Shown piece after piece: positions 51,338 to 61,071 of a stretch of 64,000 nucleotides of DNA. A program made the translations under genes and the position numbers. A model generated the notes under the pieces. It had not been told where the DNA came from, did not search any database, and was given only the letters and a program-made list of their open reading frames with translations. Within the stretch, counting starts at the first letter, position 1. Each line of letters begins with the position of its first letter. Source of the stretch: Bacteroidales bacterium UBA4293 (lineage in GTDB: Bacteria > Bacteroidota > Bacteroidia > Bacteroidales > Bacteroidaceae); NCBI GenBank assembly GCA_002395835.1, contig DGVD01000017.1, positions 1-64,000 of the forward strand. Direction: 5' to 3'.

Positions 51338-52190
51338 TTATTTCTATACCTTCAGGCTCACTGTTTAATCCATTTTGAGGTAAATCTATAACTTTTGCTT
51401 TTTTCGTTTTCATATCTATTTGCCAAAGTTCACCTTGATTAGAGGTTCCACATACATAATAGAGATAATTATTATTAAATGCTGTGTCCTGAATAACTTT
51501 TTTGAATGGTAAATAATATGTTTCAGTAGCTAGATTTACATTAACAGTTATATCTTCCTCAAAGATATATGGCATATCCATAGGAGAAATATATCACTGA
51601 TTATTCATTTTATATATTATATATATTAGATTATTAGAAACATCTATAGCAGTTATACTATCACTACATGGGACAAATGAGATAGTTTGCATTCTTTGTG
51701 CACTATATATTGAATCATTATTTACTATTATTCTATATGTATTTAGTTTATTTGCATATCCTCTTTGTTGAATATATAAAAGGGGAAATATGTCATTGTC
51801 AGAATAAAACTTAGAACCAAAGTTTACATCATTACAATGTATGATGGCATCAGACTCTAAATTTATAGATGCTATTTCTTTTCCATTGTTAATGTTATAT
51901 ACATCTATGATATCATTGGAATGATGGCAATTAAAAAGTAGGCTGTCATAAATGGCAAATCCTTGTGTTGAATTTGCTGTTTTACTTTTTATGGTAAATA
52001 GTTTTACATATTCAATCCTTGCAGAATCACTTATATGAAGTGTGTCTGTTGCAATATTTGTTATTTTAATTGTATCTGTAGGAACAATTTCTTGTGTGTT
52101 CTTATACACATCGTCATCCTTTTCGCAAGCAGAGAGTGATAGGATTGAAAAGATAAGTAAAAAGAAATAACAAAATTGTTTGTTATTCAT
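51330..52190 (-). pseudogene. Lipoprotein gene interrupted by an in-frame TGA
   Basis: The first 198 codons encode a lipoprotein (signal peptide ending LSLSAC, lipobox Cys22) and end at a TGA at 51594-51596. The same frame continues without shift through YISPMDMPYIF to a normal end EPEGIEIIS at 51330. The combined ~286 residues align with the intact 301-aa lipoprotein at 24570-25475 (shared HCNDVxF, FPLLY and EPEG motifs). A single change, for example TGG to TGA, explains the break. Sequencing error is possible. Confidence 0.7.
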
Positions 52191-52199
52191 AAGTATGTT

Positions 52200-53162
52200 T
52201 TATAAATATAAACAACGATAAAAGATGCAATATAGATAAAAAGCATATTTATTAAAATAATAGAGTCTTACTATTTTATCTCCTCGTAATTCCATTATTA
52301 TTTCTTGGTTCTCATCCATAAACTTAGAGAATAGTGAAATTGTTTTTGTATATTTCATTCTCCCTGTTAATTTTAAGAATCCTTTTATTGCCTCGTCTAA
52401 TAGTTGCTTAATTTGTGCAGATTCATTCTCAGGATAATACTCTCTAATAAAATTTAGTCTTTCCAACCATATCTGGAATCGAGTTTCAATCGCTTCAGGT
52501 TTATCCCAATCTGCAGAAATACTGGATTTTCTGTAAACATAATTATATAAAATAGCATCAGCAACATAAATCTGCATAGCTTTATGAAATAGCAAATATG
52601 TTGTTGCTTGGTCTTCATAAGTTTTTCCGATTGGATATCTAACATCATTGAATAGAGATAATCTATACAATTTGTTCCATGCAAATGAAAATATAATGTC
52701 TTTTTTTTCAATTATTTCTTTGATACCTTCTGAAGAATCTATTAATCGAGGGGTATTTGTCTTACGATTCAAATTCCGGCCATTATCAAATACTTTGTTA
52801 TATCCAAATGAAACTATATCAACAGTTTTTTCTAAAGCTAAATTTAATGGTATCTCACAAAACTGAGGCTCAACGTAATCGTCACTATCGACAAACATTA
52901 CATAATCACCTCTGGCAATGTCAAGTCCAGCGTTTCTTGCAGATGATAGCCCACCATTCTTTTTATGGATAACTTTAATACGTGAATCTATTGCAGCATA
53001 TTCATCACAAATCTGGCCAGAAGAATCTTTACTTCCATCATCAATAAGTATAATTTCTATATTCTGATATGTTTGATTAATGATAGAGTCCAAGCATTTA
53101 TGTAAATATTTTTTCACATTGAATATTGGAACTATGATAGAAATCAAATGTGAAGAATCCAT
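52200..53162 (-). CDS. Glycosyltransferase family 2
   Basis: A 320-aa GT2: ISIIVPIFNVKKYLHKCLDS, EIILIDDGSKDSSGQIC, MFVDSDDYVEPQF (DxD) and GKTYEDQATTYLLF. It is intact, unlike the related gene just upstream (53175-54196), which may have been replaced functionally by this one. Confidence 0.88.
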   Translation of the reverse strand: MDSSHLISIIVPIFNVKKYLHKCLDSIINQTYQNIEIILIDDGSKDSSGQICDEYAAIDSRIKVIHKKNGGLSSARNAGLDIARGDYVMFVDSDDYVEPQFCEIPLNLALEKTVDIVSFGYNKVFDNGRNLNRKTNTPRLIDSSEGIKEIIEKKDIIFSFAWNKLYRLSLFNDVRYPIGKTYEDQATTYLLFHKAMQIYVADAILYNYVYRKSSISADWDKPEAIETRFQIWLERLNFIREYYPENESAQIKQLLDEAIKGFLKLTGRMKYTKTISLFSKFMDENQEIIMELRGDKIVRLYYFNKYAFYLYCIFYRCLYL

Positions 53163-53174
53163 TTTCCTAATTAT

Positions 53175-54196
53175 TTATACTTTAAAAAGGCGAAAACACT
53201 TTGTCGCATATTTTTTCCAAAAATTGAATAACGTATAACCAAAGTCAAATTGATATTTTAGTGTCAGAGCCATGCAAACACGTTCCATTTTATCAATATT
53301 TCCTCTATATGTTCGCAGATCTCCCCACTTAAAAGGATTATCAGAAATGAATCTATGATTAAACTCAGGAAACAATTTTATAAATATATCTTTATTATTT
53401 TTTCTTGTTCTGAAGCATCTTCTTTTTAATAAAAACTTTCTTTTATAGAAGGATTCCCTACATTTGGCCCCTGATAGTAGAGGCTCAAACTCATCAATGT
53501 AAATCTTTAGAGAATAAACTTGATTTATAGAAGGTTTCCTTACAATACTGTTAAAATTTGAATGACAATCGTAATGATATAGGGGTAATGGTACATAAGA
53601 GGTACATAAGAGACTGATGCACCTTTATATATCAAATATGTTATCACAAATAAGTCTTCCCATTGAGCCATTTTGGTATTGAAAGATATGGAATACCTCT
53701 TAAAACATTCTCTTTTAGTTAGTTTATTCCATAATGAACCCTAAATCCCTCCGAATAACAAATCACTTAAAACATCGTCTCTATTTAATGGGGTTGGTTC
53801 TCTGATACGATAGTCGAGTCCATTTGATACTCGCGGTAATAATCGCAGATTACAATATCTACTTTCTCTTTCAAGGAATGTTTAAGCAATATTTCAATCC
53901 AATTCAGTTCAACCCAATCGTCAGGATCTGCATGGATAGCATATTCACCTTGAGCTATGGACAAGCCTGCTTGATGTGCTGAAGCCACACCACCATTTGA
54001 TTTATGAATGACATGAATACGATTGTCTTTTGAGGCATACTTTTCGCATATCTTACCAGAAGTATCCTTGTTTCCATCATCTACTAATATAATCTCTAGA
54101 TATATCTATTTGGTTGATAATAGAGTTAAAGCATTTGCAAAGATAATTCTCTGCATTATATATGGGGACTATGATAGAGACGATTAGATTATACAT
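53175..54196 (-). pseudogene. Frameshifted GT2 glycosyltransferase
   Basis: Starting at the ATG at 54196, the frame reads IVSIIVPIYNAENYLCKCFN, shifts near 54105, continues LEIILVDDGNKDTSGKIC and HADPDDWVELNW, stops near 53785, resumes in another frame (REPTPLNRDDVLSDLLFGGI, stop, WNKLTKRECFKRYS) and shifts again at a perfect 11-bp tandem duplication (53590-53611), then runs to the C-terminus at 53175. Order and content match one GT2 of about 335 residues. At least three frame disruptions plus an in-frame TAG mean it is dead. Confidence 0.8.
53590..53611. repeat. 11-bp tandem duplication causing a frameshift
   Basis: GGTACATAAGA is present twice without spacer (53590-53600, 53601-53611). Eleven is not a multiple of three, and the GT2 reading frame changes exactly here, so replication slippage is the likely cause. 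Confidence 0.75.
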
Positions 54197-54200
54197 AACT

Positions 54201-54995
54201 CTAAGCCATTAATGCTTTTTTTAAAAATGAGAAAGAATTCATTTTTAAAAATTCATATTTCTCGTATACAGAATCCCAATATTCTATAGAATTTTTCTCA
54301 TTCATTATCTGGTCATCAGTACTTATGGCTCTCTTTTCTAATCCCAAAGCATTCAGAATGTAATTCATTCTGCTATCTTTATCTCCATCTAATGCATAAA
54401 AATCTTTTTTGAAAAGAACAGAAAAAATGACTGCATGTAAAGAATGAGCAACAACTAATTTTGAGTATTTTATGAGATTTAAGAACTCTTTTGGCCCTAC
54501 CTCTATTTTAAATAAAACATTATCAAGCCCTCTGAAAGTGTTAGCAGGATAAAATCTGTCAACAACTATTTTGATTCCTTTCTTTTTGGCTATAATTAGG
54601 GCCATTTTTAGGAACTCGGGTCTAACAAATGGGTCATAAAAATAAATGTAATCACCTTTTATTATTGGTTCGTCACCTACAAAGATGCTATAATCTGAAG
54701 GTCGTAATAAAAGAGTTGGGTCTAATGTCAAAGAAACATCAGTAAAAATTTTATTGTTAGTTAAAAGGGCTTTAGTCCTAGATTCCCTCACTGAAACTGC
54801 CCGGAAATTCCTTAAACTGTTTTTTACATAATCTATATCCAAGGATTCTAGATTTTTGCCCATAGAAGGAGCATACGATATTTTTTTTACCTTCTCATTG
54901 CAAAAATTACCCCAGTAAGCTTCACTGAAGTCACGGCATTTAGTATTCCAAATCTGATCACTTTCTGTTAAAACAAACCTGACTCCTTTCTCTAT
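54201..54995 (-). pseudogene. 5'-truncated polysaccharide pyruvyltransferase
   Basis: The open frame from 54995 encodes FVLTESDQIWN, EAYWGNFCNEKVKKISYAPS, VSVRESRTKALL, LDPTLLLRPSDY and SKLVVAHSLHAVIFSVLF, the blocks of a PS_pyruv_trans (WcaK/CsaB-type) enzyme in the right order. The first ~90 residues and any start codon are missing; the frame begins at the stop codon of the EEP-family lipoprotein. A Met at 54863 would leave 220 aa without the N-terminal half-site. It is most likely a remnant from module exchange. Confidence 0.7.
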
Positions 54996-55750
54996 TCATT
55001 ATAATATAGGATAGATTTCTGTATTTTATGATCACTCCATGAATTAGGAATTAATTCGTAGTGTACTTTTTCCCATTCAAGTGATGCCAATATGTAATCG
55101 ATTTTAAATATATTGCCTAATTTCTGATAACTACTTTTGCAAGAAAAACTTATGTCATCTAGGTTTGTAAGAAGATTCTGTACAGTATAACTTAATGGAA
55201 TATCATTGAAATCTCCACAGACGATGACAGGGTATGCACTCTTCTTAATTTCTGATAGGAGTAAAAGGGACTGTCTATATCTGCGAATGCAGTTGTCTAA
55301 AGTGCCGCCTGAGGTGGTGGTCTGTAGGTGGACATTAAAAAGGCGGAACATTTCTCCATCCCGATTAATGTCTGCCTGAATCATCTTGTTATAGGTGCCT
55401 GTGAAATACCAGGTTTTTACATTGGAGATTGGGTATCTGGACAAAATGGAGACATTCAGGTTCTCGTCTTCCCGGCCGTTGGTCACTTTATAGGGTAGGG
55501 ATGGAAAGCATTTCTTGATGCTGTCATACCTGACCAGGTTGGTGTGTGGCCGTTCTTGCAGACAGAGTATATCGGGGTTCTGTGCATTGAGAAAGGTTGA
55601 AGCAGCATGTAAAGTGTCTAGGGATAGCTGAAAATTATCACAATTCCAGCTGATGAGTCTTAGTTCCGTTCCTGTCTCTTTTTTATTCGAGCAACTGAAT
55701 AAGGTAATAACCAGCAGAAGGAGTGTAAGATTTCTTATCTTGGCACACAT
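54992..55750 (-). CDS. Endonuclease/exonuclease/phosphatase-family lipoprotein
   Basis: A 252-aa predicted lipoprotein (LLLLVITLFSC, lipobox Cys near 20) with an EEP fold: LISWNCDNFQ, DILCLQERPH (catalytic Glu), FNVHLQTTTSGG, VIVCGDFNDIPLS (GDFN) and NSWSDHKIQ (final SDH). All metal-binding residues are present. EEP members cut nucleic acids, phosphodiesters or phosphoinositides. Being exported and co-transcribed with Wza/Wzc and the PHP phosphatase (1-bp overlap), it might hydrolyse a phosphodiester in the glycan or lipid carrier. Target unknown. Confidence 0.8.
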   Translation of the reverse strand: MCAKIRNLTLLLLVITLFSCSNKKETGTELRLISWNCDNFQLSLDTLHAASTFLNAQNPDILCLQERPHTNLVRYDSIKKCFPSLPYKVTNGREDENLNVSILSRYPISNVKTWYFTGTYNKMIQADINRDGEMFRLFNVHLQTTTSGGTLDNCIRRYRQSLLLLSEIKKSAYPVIVCGDFNDIPLSYTVQNLLTNLDDISFSCKSSYQKLGNIFKIDYILASLEWEKVHYELIPNSWSDHKIQKSILYYNE

Positions 55751-56478
55751 TAGATCTGTTTGTTGTTTTCAAAGAGCTTTTCTAGTTCTTCCATCAGCTT
55801 GGTTTCTAACTTAATGGTCTTAAGAGCATGGGCATAGTGCTCTGTGTGATGCAGGTCACTGCCTACATAATCGTACATGCCATTAAAGAGAAGGTCATCG
55901 GCTAGCTCGTATGGACGACGACCATAGTAACCACTTAGACTATTCAGGTTTAACTGTAGCTGGTAACCTTTACTTTTCAGTTTTTCAAAATCTTCCCAGT
56001 TCATATACATGTAACGTTCTGGGTGGGCAATGATGGGGTGGAAGCCTTTCTTGAAGACGGTTTCCAGAATTTCATCCAGATTCTCTGGACCATACATATA
56101 GCTGGTTTCTACCAAGAGGCTGTTTTGAGTGCCTAGAGGAATGACTCCGCCAGTTTCCAGTTTGGGAACGAAGCCACTGTCCATCATGTACTCACTGGAG
56201 ATGTGGAGTTTAAGCGGCCCCTTGTATTCTTTTAGAAGGGCCTGGAAGCCTTCCTGAAGGCTCTCAGCGGTGTTCCTAAGATCTTCCATAGAGTGGGGGG
56301 TAATCCAAAGTTCCTGATAGCCTAAGGATTCCATATAGGACAGCAAATCCAGACTATGTGCTAAGTCTGGACTGCCATCATCTACTCCAGGAAGGAGATG
56401 AGAATGTATGTCGGTAGCTCCGGAAAGGATTCCGGAGTCTACCAGACTATGTTTTTTCTTTCCAAATAATCCAAACAT
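55750..56478 (-). CDS. PHP-type tyrosine phosphatase (CpsB/Wzb role)
   Basis: A 242-aa PHP-superfamily phosphatase: TDIHSHLLPGVDDGS (metal-binding His), LWITPHSMEDL, LHISSEYMMDSG, HPIIAHPERYMY and YDYVGSDLHHTEHY. CpsB-type enzymes dephosphorylate the tyrosine tail of the Wzc kinase and so control chain length and export. It follows the kinase gene by six bases. Confidence 0.9.
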   Translation of the reverse strand: MFGLFGKKKHSLVDSGILSGATDIHSHLLPGVDDGSPDLAHSLDLLSYMESLGYQELWITPHSMEDLRNTAESLQEGFQALLKEYKGPLKLHISSEYMMDSGFVPKLETGGVIPLGTQNSLLVETSYMYGPENLDEILETVFKKGFHPIIAHPERYMYMNWEDFEKLKSKGYQLQLNLNSLSGYYGRRPYELADDLLFNGMYDYVGSDLHHTEHYAHALKTIKLETKLMEELEKLFENNKQI

Positions 56479-56484
56479 GTTTCT

Positions 56485-58962
56485 TTATGCTTCTGTTTTG
56501 GTACGATGACGATGATGATGTTTCTTCTTTTTCTTAGATGAAGAGAAGATTTTCTTCCACCATGGTTTATCCTCATCGGCATAGCCGTAACCATAGCCAT
56601 ATCCGTAACCGTATCCATAACCATATCCATAGCCACCATATCCATAATTACTAGAACGTACGATAGAGCCGTTCAAGATGAGGGACATGTTCTTCAGCTT
56701 ACCGCTCTGGTAAAGTTTTTCTATTTCTGGCAGCATACGACGATCTAGCTTTCCTACACGGACGATGAAGATGGTGAGGTCTGCTACTCGGTTGGTAATG
56801 GCTGCATCGGCCACGATACCTACAGGGACGTTATCGATGAAGATGAAGTCGTATTCCTTACGCAGTTCCTCAATCATGGCTTCCAGACGCTCGCTGAGCA
56901 GCAGTTCGGCTGGATTCGGCGCGATAGGTCCTGCTGGAATCAAGTCTACGTTTTCATAGACTCCATTCTTCTGCAAGATTTCTCTCCATTCACAGTTTCC
57001 TGCTAAATACGTAGTCATACCTGGTTTCCGGCTAGAGCCGTGGGAACGGTGGGTTAGGGTACCCTTACGGATATCGAGGTCTATCATGACTACTTTTTTA
57101 TTGGTCTGACCAAAGGAGGCTGCCAAATTCATGGATACGTAAGTCTTACCGGCACCCGCACCGAAGGAACTGAAGGTGATGACCTGCATGTTCTCTGACT
57201 TGACCTTCATAAAGCTCATGTTAGTACGGATGATACGGAAGGCTTCGGACACAATGTCTCGGCCATCCACAGAAACCACGAATCTCTTTTCGCCATCCAC
57301 TGTTTCTTCCTTTTTGCGGTTGTCCTTAGGAATCTCACCCAAAAATGGAACAGAGAGGGCATCTTCCAAATCCTTGCGGTTCTTGATACGGGTATCAAAG
57401 AAGAGGATAGCCAGAAGAATCACCAATGGAACTGCTGCACCCTTCATGACACCACTCATGATCATGGTTTTACCATTTGGAGATATAGGCATTTCACTAC
57501 CTCCAGCAGGGTCTAGGACGCGGGCATCGCTACTGGTGGTAGCTTGGCTAAGGGCACTTTCCTCACGCTTGTTCAGCAGGTAGAGGTAGAGTTCCTCCTT
57601 GATACGCTGCTGACGCTGGATGCCCAACATTTCACGCTGCTGGGCTGGCATGGCACTGACACGGGCAGAAGCCTGACCGGCACGGCTTAAAGCCGCATTG
57701 GTCTGGGTGTTCAGACTGGTGATGCTGTTATCTACGGCACGGTTAATGCTGGAACGCATAGCCTCTAGGCTCTTGTTTAAATCCTGAACCACAGGGTTCT
57801 TATCGGAACTGCCTTCGATAAGTTTATCACGTTTCAGCTTGTTGGCATTATACTGCTGAATCAGCCCTTCAATCTGTGCATTGTTCGTAGTTCCCGTAGG
57901 AATTAATTCCGTAGCCTTGGTTGGGTCGTTCAAGTATGTCTTGATACGGCTAGCCAACTGGGTCTGTAGCTGCAAATCCTGGGCTGCAGAAGAATACTGA
58001 ACTTTTTCACTTACATTACGGGCAGCCTCGGAGTTGATATCAATGATGTTACGCTCTCTCTTGAAATCCTCAATCTGAGATTCTACACCGCCCAATTCCT
58101 TCTCGATGATGATGAGTCGGTCATTGATGAACTCAGAAGTGTTGATGGCTGTCTGGTTCTTATCCATAATGGTGTTTTCATTATAGATGGTAATCAGGGT
58201 ATTTAGCACATCGTCTGCACGAGCCGTATTATAATCGGTCATAGACATGTAAAGGATGGAGGCATCGCCTTCTGCTTGGGAAATTCTTAGGTTTCCGCGT
58301 AGGTAAGAAGCCATGTCATCGATGGTTCTTTTCCTAATCATGATTTCCTTGTTGTACCACTCATCGGTAAAGAAGAGGGTCTTAGATATCATCACATCAC
58401 CTGCAGGAGTCTTTACCACTTTTCCGATAGGCGCATTCAGCGACTTGGAGTCTTTATCAAAGTCGTAAAGTCTAACCTTGTCTTTCCCCGTAACTTGCAA
58501 CTTGAAGTTGGCAGGCTGCTTGGTTTCGTCGTTTTCGAAGGTGACTGTTACTGGGCCTTGGGTGTAGATATCCTTTTCCCGAAGGCCATCCATTACAACA
58601 TAATTTACGTTGGCATTCAAACGTTCCACCGCATCGCGCATGAGCTTGTGGCTCTGGAACTGCAGAATCTCGTTAGATACGTTAGTACTGTTATACTGGC
58701 TCAAACGATCCAGGTTAGCTCGGCCACGTCCCATAGGGTCCTTAATCATGACAGTTGCGGAACGGGAATAGGTGAAAGGTATTTTAGCATACTGGTAGTA
58801 CGCCCATCCACCAAAAATGGCGATGGAAAGAACGAACCAGTACCAGTTCCTTAAAAGGTAGAATAGAATATCAAATGGGTTGATGTTAAACCCACCAGCG
58901 CTTTTCACATCCTTTCCTGTTACATCTCCGGAAAGGTCTGCTTGTTCTGACATTTTTACCAT
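56485..58962 (-). CDS. wzc: Wzc-like chain-length regulator and tyrosine kinase
   Basis: An 825-aa protein from the ATG at 58962; an earlier Met at 59016 would overlap Wza by 50 bases, and a Met at 58953 is also possible. Membrane helix near 35-55, a periplasmic Wzz domain, long coiled coils and a GNVR-type block (RQQRIKEELYLYLLNKREE), second helix near 500, then a BY-kinase: SFGAGAGKTYVSMNLAA (Walker A), VVMIDLDIRKG (Walker A') and FIFIDNVPVGIVAD (Walker B). The tail is a Gly-Tyr repeat run followed by a basic His/Lys end. Phosphorylation of the tyrosines controls oligomerisation. Confidence 0.92.
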   Translation of the reverse strand: MVKMSEQADLSGDVTGKDVKSAGGFNINPFDILFYLLRNWYWFVLSIAIFGGWAYYQYAKIPFTYSRSATVMIKDPMGRGRANLDRLSQYNSTNVSNEILQFQSHKLMRDAVERLNANVNYVVMDGLREKDIYTQGPVTVTFENDETKQPANFKLQVTGKDKVRLYDFDKDSKSLNAPIGKVVKTPAGDVMISKTLFFTDEWYNKEIMIRKRTIDDMASYLRGNLRISQAEGDASILYMSMTDYNTARADDVLNTLITIYNENTIMDKNQTAINTSEFINDRLIIIEKELGGVESQIEDFKRERNIIDINSEAARNVSEKVQYSSAAQDLQLQTQLASRIKTYLNDPTKATELIPTGTTNNAQIEGLIQQYNANKLKRDKLIEGSSDKNPVVQDLNKSLEAMRSSINRAVDNSITSLNTQTNAALSRAGQASARVSAMPAQQREMLGIQRQQRIKEELYLYLLNKREESALSQATTSSDARVLDPAGGSEMPISPNGKTMIMSGVMKGAAVPLVILLAILFFDTRIKNRKDLEDALSVPFLGEIPKDNRKKEETVDGEKRFVVSVDGRDIVSEAFRIIRTNMSFMKVKSENMQVITFSSFGAGAGKTYVSMNLAASFGQTNKKVVMIDLDIRKGTLTHRSHGSSRKPGMTTYLAGNCEWREILQKNGVYENVDLIPAGPIAPNPAELLLSERLEAMIEELRKEYDFIFIDNVPVGIVADAAITNRVADLTIFIVRVGKLDRRMLPEIEKLYQSGKLKNMSLILNGSIVRSSNYGYGGYGYGYGYGYGYGYGYGYADEDKPWWKKIFSSSKKKKKHHHRHRTKTEA

Positions 58963-58966
58963 AGAC

Positions 58967-59788
58967 TTACTTTCTAATGAATAGGAATACGAGTGATAAG
59001 GTGGTGGTGACTGCATGGAGCAGAGTCTGCCAGATGTATGCCTTACGCTGATCCAACTCTGATGCCTTAGCTGCAGTAGGCTCTACGTAGATGATATCGT
59101 TCTGCTGCAGATAGTAGCAAGGAGAGGTGAAGATATCCTTGGAACGGATGTCATGCCACATGATACGGCGCTTGTTTCCGTATTCCCGGATGACACCGAT
59201 ACGGTCCAGTCTTGACTTTGTGGTCAAATCTCCAGCCATGGCAATGGCTTCCAGCAAGGTGATACGGTCACCATCTACTTCATAAGTACCTTTGGAGCCG
59301 ATTTCGCCTAATACGGTGAACTTGAAGTTCAGAAAATTGACCATTACGATAGGGTCTTTCAAGAGTTCCTGTCTTTCCAACTCATTTTTAATCATATTGG
59401 TGAGCTGGCTTCGGGAAAGACCTTCCACATGGAGTTTACCTAGAATAGGGAAGTCGATGTCACCGTTAATATCTACCAAGTAACCTCTTTTGTCCTTGTC
59501 AATGCCACCATTGACAGCTGGGGTAGAGTTAATATTTCCTTGGGCATCGATGTTGTAACCACCTGAACCTGGCATGTTAAATGGAAGAGCCAGAGCTGGG
59601 TCTTTGGCACTGACGACAATGCTCAATCGGTCATCGCGGTGAATGATGGCCTCGTATTTCTGCACTACTGGATACTCGGTAAGTTCTTCCATATCCCTTA
59701 AATACAGGATGTCCTGACGGGTGGCACACGAAGAGAATGCCAGCATACCCACAGCTAAGACTGCAAATACTCTCAAAGTCTTTTTCAT
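58967..59788 (-). CDS. wza: Wza-like polysaccharide export lipoprotein
   Basis: A 273-aa lipoprotein: signal peptide with LAFSSCATRQ (lipobox Cys20), a Poly_export domain (HRDDRLSIVVSAKDPAL, GYLVDINGDIDFPILGKLHV) and an SLBB domain (TVLGEIGSKGTYEVDGDRITLLEAIAMAG, given in parts). The C-terminus has a hydrophobic segment before FIRK. It forms the outer-membrane export channel with Wzc. Its stop lies four bases before the Wzc start. Confidence 0.92.
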   Translation of the reverse strand: MKKTLRVFAVLAVGMLAFSSCATRQDILYLRDMEELTEYPVVQKYEAIIHRDDRLSIVVSAKDPALALPFNMPGSGGYNIDAQGNINSTPAVNGGIDKDKRGYLVDINGDIDFPILGKLHVEGLSRSQLTNMIKNELERQELLKDPIVMVNFLNFKFTVLGEIGSKGTYEVDGDRITLLEAIAMAGDLTTKSRLDRIGVIREYGNKRRIMWHDIRSKDIFTSPCYYLQQNDIIYVEPTAAKASELDQRKAYIWQTLLHAVTTTLSLVFLFIRK

Positions 59789-59856
59789 AATGATATTCAG
59801 TATTTTATATTTTGTTATTTTCAGGAATTTTCGGTCTGATGTATAAATACATGAAT

Positions 59857-59894
59857 ACCCTGTCTTTTCTCTATGTTTCTGGGAAAGGCAGGGT
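59857..59894 (-). terminator. Possible attenuator hairpin before wza
   Basis: ACCCTGTCTTTTCT (59857-59870) and GGGAAAGGCAGGGT (59881-59894) pair with two G-T or mismatched positions. It lies in the 117-bp gap between the DegT aminotransferase and wza and lacks a T-run, so partial termination or mRNA processing is as likely as full termination. Confidence 0.4.
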
Positions 59895-59905
59895 GTTCTG
59901 TATGT

Positions 59906-61051
59906 TTATTTTTGGAAGGAGGCTATGGTCTGTATGATGTAGTCTACATCACGGTCTGAAACCATAGGTCCAGATGGGAGACAAAGTCCCTGTTGGAACA
60001 TTTTCTCGGCTGTTCCGTTCACATAGGCAGGTGCGTCTTTATAGACGGGCTGCAAATGCATGGGTTTCCATAATGGACGGCTCTCTATATCCGCCTGTGC
60101 CAGGTGATTCAGGAGGTCCATGTAGGTGTATCCGGTGATTTCCGGATCAATCAGAATCGTGTTTAGCCAATAGTTCGGATTGGCTGGTTTATCAGGTTTA
60201 GGGGTGAAGACGGTGATGCCCTTTACTTTTAGTTCCTTGACATACCTTTCATGAACGTGCCGGTGATGAGCAATGTGTTCATCGAGCACATACATCTGTC
60301 CACGGCCTATACCTGCACAGACATTACTTAACCGGTAGTTGTACCCGATTTTTTCATGCTGGTAGTAGGGGAAAGGTTCCCGGGCTTGTGTGGCGTAGAA
60401 TTTTACGCGCTTGGCAGCTTCCTCGGTAGGGCAGATGAGGGCACCACCACCGCTGGTGGTGATCATCTTGTTGCCGTTGAACGACATGACACCATAGGTG
60501 CCAAAGGTACCGACGGACTGTCCATCATATTCAGAACCCAATGCTTCGGCAGCGTCTTCCAGCACGGGAATGTCATAACGGTGAGCAATCTCCATGATTT
60601 GGGAGATTTTACCGGGATTACCGTAAAGGTAGACGGTGATGATAGCTTTCGGTTTCCGGCCGGTTTTCTGTATCCGGTCCTTAATGGCCTGCTCCAGGAG
60701 GGCAGGATCCATGTTCCAGGTGTCTGCCTCGCTGTCTACAAAGACGGGGTTGGCACCCAAGTATTTGACTGGGTTGGCAGAGGCAGAAAAAGTGAAGCTT
60801 TGGCAGATGACCTCATCGCCAGGTCCCACGCCTAGCATGACCAGGCCTAGGTGAATGGCAGATGTGCCAGATGCCAAAGCTACTACATGGATGGGATGGT
60901 CGGCCCTGCGGCCGTGCCATCCTTCCAAGTCTTTTTCAAATCCGTCAACATTTGGTCCCAGAGGCACCACCCAGTTGGTATCGAAGGCTTGCTGTACAAA
61001 CTCCTGCTCTTTACCCCCCATGTGGGCCAGGCACAACCAAATCTTGCTCAT
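59906..61051 (-). CDS. DegT/DnrJ/EryC1/StrS sugar aminotransferase
   Basis: A 381-aa PLP enzyme: ALASGTSAIHLGLVMLGVGP, QSFTFSASANPVKYLGA, EDAAEALGSEYDGQSVG and SFNGNKMITTSGGG with the Schiff-base Lys. It transfers an amino group to a nucleotide-linked keto-sugar, for example the product of a WbpM/PglF-type dehydratase like the one at the right edge of the window. It likely provides an N-acylated deoxy-amino sugar for the first capsule residue. Confidence 0.9.
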   Translation of the reverse strand: MSKIWLCLAHMGGKEQEFVQQAFDTNWVVPLGPNVDGFEKDLEGWHGRRADHPIHVVALASGTSAIHLGLVMLGVGPGDEVICQSFTFSASANPVKYLGANPVFVDSEADTWNMDPALLEQAIKDRIQKTGRKPKAIITVYLYGNPGKISQIMEIAHRYDIPVLEDAAEALGSEYDGQSVGTFGTYGVMSFNGNKMITTSGGGALICPTEEAAKRVKFYATQAREPFPYYQHEKIGYNYRLSNVCAGIGRGQMYVLDEHIAHHRHVHERYVKELKVKGITVFTPKPDKPANPNYWLNTILIDPEITGYTYMDLLNHLAQADIESRPLWKPMHLQPVYKDAPAYVNGTAEKMFQQGLCLPSGPMVSDRDVDYIIQTIASFQK

Positions 61052-61071
61052 TGATTCTTGATACGTTTTAT

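Noticed and set aside
56575..56650. CRISPR-like short repeats
   Set aside because: The repeats are hexamer-scale codons for Gly-Tyr in the kinase tail, without spacers.
58963..59016. Longer N-terminus of the Wzc-like kinase
   Set aside because: It would overlap the end of the Wza-like gene by 50 bases and adds a low-complexity Ser/Tyr stretch unlike family members; the Met at 58962 lies four bases past the Wza stop.
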